A stretch of 64,000 bases of DNA, from contig NZ_JAVDYB010000001.1 of assembly GCF_031458235.1 (NCBI RefSeq), forward strand, positions 8,333,001 through 8,397,000. The letters are read 5' to 3'. The stretch comes from Catenuloplanes atrovinosus (GTDB taxonomy: Bacteria > Actinomycetota > Actinomycetes > Mycobacteriales > Micromonosporaceae). The notes beneath the pieces are model-generated. The model was not told the origin of the DNA, searched no databases, and saw nothing but the letters and a program-made list of their open reading frames with translations. Shown here in pieces: positions 58,383 to 64,000 of this stretch. The first letter of the stretch is position 1. Every line of letters starts with the position of its first letter. The position numbers and the translations under genes are program-made.

Positions 58383-59429
58383 TTGTCTTTGTCTGGAGTT
58401 CTACGGGCCGCCGCGGCGGTCACGGTCGCGGTGCTGGCCACGGCGGGTCCCGGCGCCCCGGCCCACGCCGCGGCCGCGCTGCCCACCGTGGACTACGTGT
58501 CGCTCGGTGACTCGTACGCGGCCGGCGTGGGCGCCGGGACGCCCGTCGACTCCTGCCGGAACACGGAGGGTGCGTACCCGCGGCGGTGGACCGCCACCGA
58601 CGCGAAGCAGGTCCGGCTGACCACCGCCACGTGCAGCGGCGGCAAGACCGCGGACGTGCTCGCCGCGGCCGCCGCCGTGACCGCCGAGACCGACCTGGTC
58701 AGCATCACGGCCGGCGCCAACGACCTCGGCGTGACCGGCGCGTTCGCCGCGTGCATGACGCCGGGCCGGGAGACGGACTGCGCGGCCGCGCAGGCCGCGA
58801 TCGAGGCGGCGCTGCGCACCACGCTACCGGCCGCGGTCGGCACCGTGCTGACCACGGTCAAGGAGAGGGCGCCGGAGGCGAAGGTCGTGCTGACCGGCTA
58901 CCCGAAGCCGTTCTCCGAGACCGGAACCTGCACCGGCACGGACATCCCGGTGGCGATCCGGGCGCTGGGCAACCGGGTGATGAGCGGGCTGAACGCGGTG
59001 CTCGCCGCGCAGGCGAAGCTGGCCGGCGTGGCGTACGTGGACGTCGAGTCCGCGTTCGCCGGGCACGAGATCTGCTCGGCCGCGCCCTGGGTGGTCGGCT
59101 TCGAGGGCCAGGCCGACGGCACCATCCTGCACCCGAACCCGACCGGGCACACCGAGGGCTACCTGCCGCCGTTCACGAAGGCGGTGGGCACGCCGCAGGA
59201 CGTGGCACAGTGGATCGCCGAGCGGGACGCGCCGCCGGCCACGCCGTCGCCGTCCGGGTCCGTGACGCCGTCCGCCTCCGCCTCCCCGGCGCCGTCCGCG
59301 GTGGCGGCGCCGCCGCGTGACACGCCGTCGCTGCCGATCACCGGGCCGGACGTGGTGCTGACCGTGCTCGCGGGCGTGGCGTTGATCGCGGTGGGCGGCG
59401 CGGTCTACCTGCTGGCGCGCCGCGCCTGA
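58383..59429 (+). CDS. Sortase-anchored SGNH/GDSL hydrolase
   Basis: A 348-aa exported esterase/lipase-like enzyme. The signal peptide ends AHA near residue 29. SGNH blocks: VDYVSLGDSYAAGVGAGT (block I, catalytic Ser), ITAGANDLG (block III, Asn), and HPNPTGHTEGY (block V, Asp replaced region with catalytic His). Six paired cysteines suggest disulphides. A Ser/Pro-rich stalk (residues about 285-312) leads to LPITG, a hydrophobic stretch and LLARRA, a full sortase sorting signal. It would be covalently fixed to the wall. TTG 58383 has GAGGAG 6-8 nt upstream. Confidence 0.9.
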   Translation: MSLSGVLRAAAAVTVAVLATAGPGAPAHAAAALPTVDYVSLGDSYAAGVGAGTPVDSCRNTEGAYPRRWTATDAKQVRLTTATCSGGKTADVLAAAAAVTAETDLVSITAGANDLGVTGAFAACMTPGRETDCAAAQAAIEAALRTTLPAAVGTVLTTVKERAPEAKVVLTGYPKPFSETGTCTGTDIPVAIRALGNRVMSGLNAVLAAQAKLAGVAYVDVESAFAGHEICSAAPWVVGFEGQADGTILHPNPTGHTEGYLPPFTKAVGTPQDVAQWIAERDAPPATPSPSGSVTPSASASPAPSAVAAPPRDTPSLPITGPDVVLTVLAGVALIAVGGAVYLLARRA

Positions 59430-59444
59430 TCCCACCTTCTCGTG

Positions 59445-59469
59445 GAGGCCCCGGCGACGCCGGGGCCTC
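59445..59469. terminator. Hairpin terminator after the SGNH hydrolase gene
   Basis: A perfect 11-bp stem, GAGGCCCCGGC / GCCGGGGCCTC, with a 3-nt loop, followed by TTCG. Confidence 0.85.
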
Positions 59470-59489
59470 TTCGTATAGATGGATGTAGT

Positions 59490-59520
59490 TGACTTCGTTT
59501 AGAGACAAAACTAACGTGGG
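59490..59520. promoter_or_regulatory. Operator-like element upstream of the GH12-like gene
   Basis: CGTTTAG (59496-59502) and CTAACG (59511-59516) form an imperfect inverted repeat around AGACAAAA, in an unusually AT-rich 30-bp patch. Such elements upstream of secreted glycosidases often bind LacI- or ROK-type sugar regulators. Confidence 0.4.
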
Positions 59521-59570
59521 TACGGTCGCGCGGCATTCGTCTTACTGGTCCGGAATACCGGAGGTGCATC

Positions 59571-60263
59571 GTGCTGCGTACCGCACGCATCGCCGTCGGC
59601 GCGCTCGTCCTCGCGCTGACGCTCACCGTCGCCGCGCCCGCCCAGGCCGCGGCCTGGTCCTCCAGCGACCGCTGGGGCACCTGGACCAACGGCGGTTACA
59701 CGCTCTACAACAACATCTGGGGCTCCGGGCACGGGGCGCAGACGATCTGGGCGAACTCGTACAGCAACTGGGGCGTCTGGGCCGACCACCCGAACACCGG
59801 CGGCATCAAGGCGTACCCGAACGCCACGAAGTTCGTCGGCCGTCGGGTCAGCGCGCTCGGCCCGACCACGAGCAGCTTCAACGTCACGGTCCCGACCAGC
59901 GGCGTCGCGTTCACCACGGCGTACGACATCTGGTCCTCGGACAACGCCCACGAGATCATGCTGTGGATGAACAAGCACGGCGCGGTCGGCCCGCTCGGCA
60001 CGTTCCAGCTGCGGGCGTCGGTCGGCGGCCACACCTGGGACATCTACCGCGGCTCGAACGGTGCGAACAACGTCTACTCGTTCATCCGCACCAGCAACAC
60101 CGACTCCGGCACGGTCGACATCCGGGCGATCGCCCAGTGGCTGCGCACCAACGGCTGGTGGGGCGACGTGACCGTGGGCAACGTCCAGTTCGGATACGAG
60201 ATCACCAGCGCCGCCGGCGGCAAGGACTTCGTCACCAACTCCTTCTCGGTGACCGCCGCCTGA
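59571..60263 (+). CDS. Secreted glycoside hydrolase family 12-like protein
   Basis: A 230-aa exported protein with signal peptide ending AQA at about residue 26. The mature part fits the GH12 (endoglucanase/xyloglucanase) beta-jelly-roll: GGYTLYNNIWGSGHGAQTIW, YDIWSSDNAHEIMLWMNKHG with the nucleophile-type Glu, and NVQFGYEITSAAGG with the acid/base Glu in the QFGYE position. It lacks a carbohydrate-binding module. The substrate is probably a beta-1,4-glucan, not shown directly. GTG start at 59571 follows a GGAGG ribosome-binding site. Confidence 0.83.
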   Translation: MLRTARIAVGALVLALTLTVAAPAQAAAWSSSDRWGTWTNGGYTLYNNIWGSGHGAQTIWANSYSNWGVWADHPNTGGIKAYPNATKFVGRRVSALGPTTSSFNVTVPTSGVAFTTAYDIWSSDNAHEIMLWMNKHGAVGPLGTFQLRASVGGHTWDIYRGSNGANNVYSFIRTSNTDSGTVDIRAIAQWLRTNGWWGDVTVGNVQFGYEITSAAGGKDFVTNSFSVTAA

Positions 60264-60308
60264 CCCACCGCCGCGCGCCCCACCCGCGCGGCGCCCCTCC
60301 TCCCGCGG

Positions 60309-60495
60309 CCCCTCCTCGCGCGGCGCCCCTCCTCGCGCGGCGCCTCCTCGCGCGGCGCCCCTCCTCGCGCGGCGCCTCCTCGCGCGGCGCCCCTCCTCGC
60401 GCGGCGCCTCCTCGCGCGGCGCCCCTCCTCGCGCGGCGCCTCCTCGCGCGGCGCCCCTCCTCGCGCGGCGCCTCCTCGCGCGGCGCCCCTCCTCG
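60309..60495. repeat. Alternating 17/15-bp tandem array (period 32)
   Basis: Units CCCCTCCTCGCGCGGCG (17 bp) and CCTCCTCGCGCGGCG (15 bp) alternate for about five 32-bp periods with near-perfect identity. Confidence 0.9.
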
Positions 60496-60496
60496 C

Positions 60497-60554
60497 CGAT
60501 CTAGGCCGGATTCACGCGACCGGAGATCAATGCGCCGGAATCCGCCCTAGATCG
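60497..60554. terminator. Long inverted repeat between convergent genes
   Basis: CGATCTAGGcCGGATTC (60497-60513) pairs with GGAATCCGcCCTAGATCG (60537-60554), about 16 of 17 positions, with a 23-nt loop. Probably a bidirectional terminator; it is flanked on both sides by tandem arrays. Confidence 0.65.
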
Positions 60555-60621
60555 CCGCGGGAGGCGCGCAGCCGCGGGAGGCGCGCAGCCGCGGGAGGCG
60601 CGCAGCCGCGGGAGGCGCGCA
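60554..60621. repeat. 17-bp tandem repeat, four perfect copies
   Basis: GCCGCGGGAGGCGCGCA repeated at 60554, 60571, 60588 and 60605 without mismatch. Its reverse complement (TGCGCGCCTCCCGCGGC) resembles the units of the upstream array. Confidence 0.95.
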
Positions 60622-60709
60622 GCCGCGCCAGGCGGGCCCGCCGGGTGAGCCGGGCGAGGCCGTCGGAATGCGCCAGGTCGTGGGAGCTGGGCGAGGGCTG
60701 CGCGGAGGG

Positions 60710-61765
60710 TTAGACGATGTCCCAGGTGAGTGGGGTGCCCTTGGGGTAGGAGGAGCGGAAGGTGCGGCCGAGGACGAGGTCGATGTCGCCGGGTGGGAGG
60801 CCGCCGGCGGGACGGATGGAGCGCACGTTGTCCCGGGTGACGGTGTCGCCGGCGGCCACGTCCTCCACCACGTAGAGCGAGCGCCGGTAGCGCAGGCCCT
60901 CCTCCTCGGACTGGTCCGCGCCGATCCGGGGCGAGCCGAGCGCGGCGTGCGCCCGCCGGGCCTCGACCACCAGCGCCGCCAGTTCGGCCGGCTCCAGCGA
61001 GAACTCCGCGTCCACGCCGCCCTCGGCGCGGGACAGCGTCACGTGCTTCTCGATCACGGCGGCGCCGAGCGCCACGGACGCGACCGCCACGCCGATGCCG
61101 GGCGTGTGGTCGGAGAGCCCGGCGACGGTGTCGAACGCGTCCGCCAGCACCGGGATGCGCCGCAGGTTCGCGGCCTCCACCGGCGCCGGGTAGGTGGCGG
61201 TGCAGGACAGCAGGATCGGGTGGGCGCAGCCGGCGCCGCGCGCGGCCCGGACCGCCTCGTCGATCTCGGCGATGCTGGCCATCCCGGTCGACATGATCAG
61301 CGGCTTGCCGGTGGACGCGGCGAGCCGGATCAGCGGCAGGTCCACCAGCTCGGACGAGGCGATCTTGTACGCCGGCGCGTTCAGCTTCTCCAGCAGGTCG
61401 ACAGCGGTCGGGTCGAACGGGCTGGAGAAGACCGTCAGGCCGCGCTCCCGGGCCCGGTCGAAGATCGGCTCGTGCCACTCCCAGGGCGTGTGCGCGCGCT
61501 CGTACAGCCGGTAGAGGTTCTCGCCGCCCCACAGCTCGTGGCCGTCGCTGATCCGGAAGCGCGGGCCGTCCACGTCGATGGTGAGCGTGTCCGCCCGGTA
61601 CGTCTGGATCTTGAGGGCGGACGCGCCGGCGTCCGCGATCGCGTCCACGATCCGCAGCGCGCGGCCGAGGTCGCCGTTGTGGTTGCCGGACATCTCGGCG
61701 ATGACGAACGGCGGGTGTGCCGTGCCGACGTGCTGGTGGTCGATGCGGGTCTGGCGGGCCGTCAT
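60710..61765 (-). CDS. pseI: Pseudaminic acid synthase (NeuB family)
   Basis: A 351-aa NeuB-family enzyme condensing a deoxy-diacetamido hexose with phosphoenolpyruvate to a nine-carbon acid. FVIAEMSGNHNGDLGRALRI is the typical PseI start; LKIQTYRADTLT, FSSPFDPTAVDLLEKLNAPA, YKIASSELVDLPLI and GLSDHTPGIGVAVASVALGA complete the TIM barrel. The C-terminal SAF (antifreeze-like) domain is at about residues 290-345. The wording (GNHNGD, TLTID) matches PseI better than NeuB/LegI. Overlaps pseH by ATGA. Links this end of the cluster to PseG and PseF-like genes 13 kb upstream. Confidence 0.92.
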   Translation of the reverse strand: MTARQTRIDHQHVGTAHPPFVIAEMSGNHNGDLGRALRIVDAIADAGASALKIQTYRADTLTIDVDGPRFRISDGHELWGGENLYRLYERAHTPWEWHEPIFDRARERGLTVFSSPFDPTAVDLLEKLNAPAYKIASSELVDLPLIRLAASTGKPLIMSTGMASIAEIDEAVRAARGAGCAHPILLSCTATYPAPVEAANLRRIPVLADAFDTVAGLSDHTPGIGVAVASVALGAAVIEKHVTLSRAEGGVDAEFSLEPAELAALVVEARRAHAALGSPRIGADQSEEEGLRYRRSLYVVEDVAAGDTVTRDNVRSIRPAGGLPPGDIDLVLGRTFRSSYPKGTPLTWDIV

Positions 61766-62289
61766 GCGGGTTCTTCCTCTCGATAGGCGGCGGCCGTGAG
61801 CGCGTACCGCACGACCGTCTCCGGCTCGCCGTCCACGTCCCGCCGGTACTCGCCGGTGACGGTGAAGCCGAAGCGCTCGTGCAGCTTGATCACGGCCGAG
61901 TTCTTCGCCAGCGCCTCGCCGCGCAGCTCGGCGTACCCGGCGGGGCCGAACGCGTGGTCCAGCGTGGCGATCTCGGTGGCGATCCAGGTGGGCAGCAGCG
62001 CGCGGCGCGCCTCCAGCCCGTCCACGTCCAGGTAGAAGCTCCAGTCGGCGCCGCCGCCGGCGTCGTCGAAGAGGACCACGCCGACCGGCTCGCCGTCCGC
62101 GCAGGCGATGTGCAGGTGCCGGGCGTCGTCCGCGGCCACCCGCGACCACCAGGCCGCGTGCTCGTCCGGCGCGATCACGTGCGTGGTGAAGCTGGCCTGG
62201 CGTACCACCTCGTGGTTGCGCCAGCGCAGCACCCGGTCGCGATCGTCGTCCGTGGCCGGGCGCAGCCTCACGGTCGGTACGGGGCTCAT
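61762..62289 (-). CDS. pseH: PseH-like GNAT N-acetyltransferase
   Basis: A 175-aa GNAT acetyltransferase. VRLRPATDDDRDRVLRWRNH is the PseH/RimJ-type start, PVGVVLFDD and GGGADWSFYLDVDGLEAR are the central strands, and GEALAKNSAVIKLHERFGFT is the acetyl-CoA-binding and C-terminal part. In pseudaminic acid synthesis PseH acetylates the 4-amino group of the UDP-sugar, just before PseG acts. Overlaps both neighbours by ATGA (stop 61762 with pseI start, start 62289 with upstream stop), so three genes are translationally linked. Confidence 0.87.
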   Translation of the reverse strand: MSPVPTVRLRPATDDDRDRVLRWRNHEVVRQASFTTHVIAPDEHAAWWSRVAADDARHLHIACADGEPVGVVLFDDAGGGADWSFYLDVDGLEARRALLPTWIATEIATLDHAFGPAGYAELRGEALAKNSAVIKLHERFGFTVTGEYRRDVDGEPETVVRYALTAAAYREEEPA

Positions 62290-64000
62290 CGGCCACTCCT
62301 GGACACTCGTTTGACGGTCTGGCGGGCCAGCCGCAGCGGCGCGGTGACCGCGCGGCCGACCAGGAAGCTGCGCGAGTTCTCGTAGTGGTGCAGGCGGCGC
62401 TCGTGCTCCCGGTGCGAGGTGCGCACCCGCTCCTCCCACCAGGCGATCTCGTCGCGGGCCTGGGCCAGCTCCGCGGCCAGCCGGTCCATCGCGCCGGTCA
62501 TCGCGCGCCAGTCCCGCGCGGCCAGCGCGGTGTGCCGCGCGGTGACCGTGCCCAGCTCGCAGCGCAGTTCCTGCTCGGCCTGCTCGGTGAGCAGCCAGCG
62601 CGCGGCCTGGATCTCGCACTCCAGCGCCACGGCCCCGCGCGCGGCCTCGCGGGTCAGCGGGCGACCCGCCGCCGCGGCCAGCGACACGGTCAGGCTCTCC
62701 ACGTCCAGGCTGGTCGGCCACGGGTGCGGGAGCCCGGAGGTGAGCAGCGTGACCGCGAACCCGCGCAGCGCCCGGGCCAGCACCTCGTCCACCGGGATCG
62801 GCGCGGACAGGTGCCAGGACGGGTCCAGCAGCTCGTGCCGGGTGCCGTCGGTGAGCACGTTGTCGCAGGTGGCGAACGCGAGGTGGCCGCTGGGCGGCGA
62901 GCCGGCCAGCCAGTCCGCGTACCCGCGCAGCAGCCCGCGGACCGCCGGCAGGTCGTGCTCCGCGCATGCGGCCAGCAGCAGCTCCTCCAGCAGCCGATCC
63001 GGCGCGACCCGGCCGGTGAGCAGCTCCGGCATGCGGGTGACCCGGCCGACCAGGCGCAGCGTGGCGCCGGAGTCGGACAGCAGGCGGCGGGACCACTGGC
63101 CGTCGTCGGCGCGCTCGTAGGCGACCGCGGTGTCCCAGTGCGCGGCGTGCGCGCCGCCGGCGATGAACGCGGGGGGCAGCGGCTCGCGCGGGCACACCGG
63201 CCGGCGCCCGGCCGCCACCACCCAGCCCGGCGCGAGCTGCGCGCCCATCCCGGCGCGCAGCGCGGCACCGGCGAGCCGGCGCGGATCGTCCAGCAGCGGC
63301 CGGCGGCGGGTGGCGGCGGCGAACGCGGCGGCGGCCTCCGCGGCCAGCAGCGGCACCGTGCCGGAGGCGGCGTCCAGTTCGGGGGTACGGGCCAGCACGG
63401 TCGGCCGGGCCGGATCCGCGAACGCCGCGTAGCTCGGCGCCACGTGCAGCCCCGCCTCGCGCAGCCGCGCCACCAGCGCGCTGTGCCCGACCGGCTCGGC
63501 CGGGTCCGGCGCGGGCAGCCCGCCGGCCGCGGTCAACCGGTGCACGCCGAGCGCGTTCTCCACGCCGAGCAGCAGCACGCCGTCGCCGGCCGCCGCGCCG
63601 ATCAGCCGGTCCAGCGCGGCCGGCCAGGACAGCCGGGCGCCGTCCGGGCCGTGCAGCCGGCCCAGCCCGGCCAGCGCCAGCACCAGGTCGTGGTCGCCGG
63701 CCGGGGTGAACCTGTCCAGGCTGCCGCAGAGCACCCGCACGCGCGGGTTGCGCTCGTGCCGCCGGGCCAGCGCCTGCGCGTCCACGTGCGAGCGGATCAG
63801 GCAGGTGACGGCCGCGCACCGGTCGGCGAGCGCGTCGGTCAGCTCGGTGGTGTGCGGGCCGGCGACCAGCACCCGGCTCTCCGCGTCCGCGTACGCGCCG
63901 GCCAGCAGCTCGAACGCCGCGCCGCCGGCCGCGTGCCCGGCGTCGGAGTGCGCCATGGTCTCGCCGCCGATGAGACGGAAGGATTGATCAAGATCTGACA
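62286..64000 (-). CDS. Methyltransferase-like protein (paralogue 2), 5' end beyond the window
   Basis: At least 571 codons, open to the window edge. An ATG at 63956 is available, but the frame continues upstream as DLDQSFRLIGGET, matching the LTRIGGE that precedes the same point in paralogue 1, so the true start lies outside. Shared blocks with paralogue 1: VLVAGPHTTELTDALAD, VRVLCGSLDRFTPAGDHDLV, LLGVENALGVHRL, RPLLDDPRRLAGAALRAGMG and SGLPHPWP. A coiled coil of about 60 residues and a basic C-terminus (APLRLARQTVKRVSRSGR) follow. Same degenerate SAM motif (AGPHT). Coupled to pseH by ATGA. Activity unproven. Confidence 0.68.
   Translation of the reverse strand, partial: SDLDQSFRLIGGETMAHSDAGHAAGGAAFELLAGAYADAESRVLVAGPHTTELTDALADRCAAVTCLIRSHVDAQALARRHERNPRVRVLCGSLDRFTPAGDHDLVLALAGLGRLHGPDGARLSWPAALDRLIGAAAGDGVLLLGVENALGVHRLTAAGGLPAPDPAEPVGHSALVARLREAGLHVAPSYAAFADPARPTVLARTPELDAASGTVPLLAAEAAAAFAAATRRRPLLDDPRRLAGAALRAGMGAQLAPGWVVAAGRRPVCPREPLPPAFIAGGAHAAHWDTAVAYERADDGQWSRRLLSDSGATLRLVGRVTRMPELLTGRVAPDRLLEELLLAACAEHDLPAVRGLLRGYADWLAGSPPSGHLAFATCDNVLTDGTRHELLDPSWHLSAPIPVDEVLARALRGFAVTLLTSGLPHPWPTSLDVESLTVSLAAAAGRPLTREAARGAVALECEIQAARWLLTEQAEQELRCELGTVTARHTALAARDWRAMTGAMDRLAAELAQARDEIAWWEERVRTSHREHERRLHHYENSRSFLVGRAVTAPLRLARQTVKRVSRSGR

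Larger units (their letters stand above)
60264..60709. other. 446-bp convergent intergenic region with nested repeats and a giant foldback
   Basis: No gene is supported. The region contains a CCCCTCCTCGCGCGGCG/CCTCCTCGCGCGGCG tandem array (about 60309-60495), a long inverted repeat (60497-60554) and a four-copy 17-bp array (60554-60621). The remaining 60622-60709 shows nothing of note. It separates the GH12-like gene from the convergent PseI gene. Confidence 0.7.

Noticed and set aside
60264-60709. Protein-coding continuation after the GH12-like gene
   Set aside because: A frame remains open through the tandem array but encodes only repeated Arg/Ala/Pro and follows a proper stop codon.
63956-64000. 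Start of the methyltransferase-like paralogue 2 at ATG 63956
   Set aside because: The frame stays open upstream and matches paralogue 1 before this ATG, so the real start is outside the window.

Overview
The window is very GC-rich DNA from an actinomycete. Gene content (conservon GTPase operon, TlrB-type rRNA methyltransferase, GPP34 protein, BMP-type nucleoside transporter, LPxTG protein, pseudaminic-acid genes) and the style of the intergenic repeats suggest the Micromonosporaceae (Actinoplanes or Catenuloplanes type). That placement is inferred from content and memory; no database was searched. I found no rRNA, tRNA, CRISPR array, phage or intact transposon.

Layout. (1) 0-3.8 kb: ECF sigma factor with a partial partner gene, divergent from trpS, a 2'-5' RNA ligase-like protein, a YihY/BrkB membrane protein and a small acidic protein. 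(2) 3.8-8.1 kb: a LacI-type regulator divergent from a secreted LVIVD-repeat protein, then a DUF305 protein. (3) 8.2-19.2 kb: nucleoside uptake and salvage. A lipoprotein, a double ATPase and two permeases (BMP/Nup type) are followed by cytidine deaminase, thymidine phosphorylase, adenosine deaminase and a uridine-kinase-like protein. deoC, two aldehyde dehydrogenases and upp at 39.6-45.2 kb extend this theme. (4) 19.4-29.3 kb: a conservon (NIT sensor kinase, roadblock, DUF742, GTPase), a branched-chain-type binding lipoprotein and two large unknown proteins, one of which carries the same C-terminal tail as the kinase. (5) 29.4-31.6 kb: PadR regulator plus MFS exporter. (6) 31.7-39.6 kb: cydABDC (bd oxidase and its ABC exporter), an M56 peptidase/BlaI pair and a Uma2 protein. 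(7) 43.2-46.5 kb: glycosyltransferase, upp, NUDIX, GPP34. (8) 46.7-64 kb: a pseudaminic-acid-like nonulosonate cluster (PseG, SpsF/PseF-like, PseI, PseH) that also holds a LuxE/LuxC-type acyl-reductase pair, an aldo/keto reductase, an SDR and two paralogous methyltransferase-like proteins. It is interrupted by three secreted proteins: an FN3-repeat protein, an LPxTG SGNH hydrolase and a GH12-like protein.

Most notable structures. A 74-bp repeat occurs three times inside the nucleoside operon; each copy runs from one ATGA stop/start junction to the next and encodes a 25-residue peptide. A 16-bp repeat (GGTAAGCAGAGCAAAG) recurs between genes in direct and inverted form. A perfect 60-bp tandem repeat lies in frame in a catalytically incomplete aldehyde dehydrogenase. 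The lux-type aldehyde-forming pair sits inside the nonulosonate cluster with no luciferase genes. A possible ribosome-binding-site-sequestering leader precedes the MFS gene.

Starts were chosen from Shine-Dalgarno position, overlap with the preceding gene and family-typical N-termini. Several are TTG or GTG, and one appears to be CTG.
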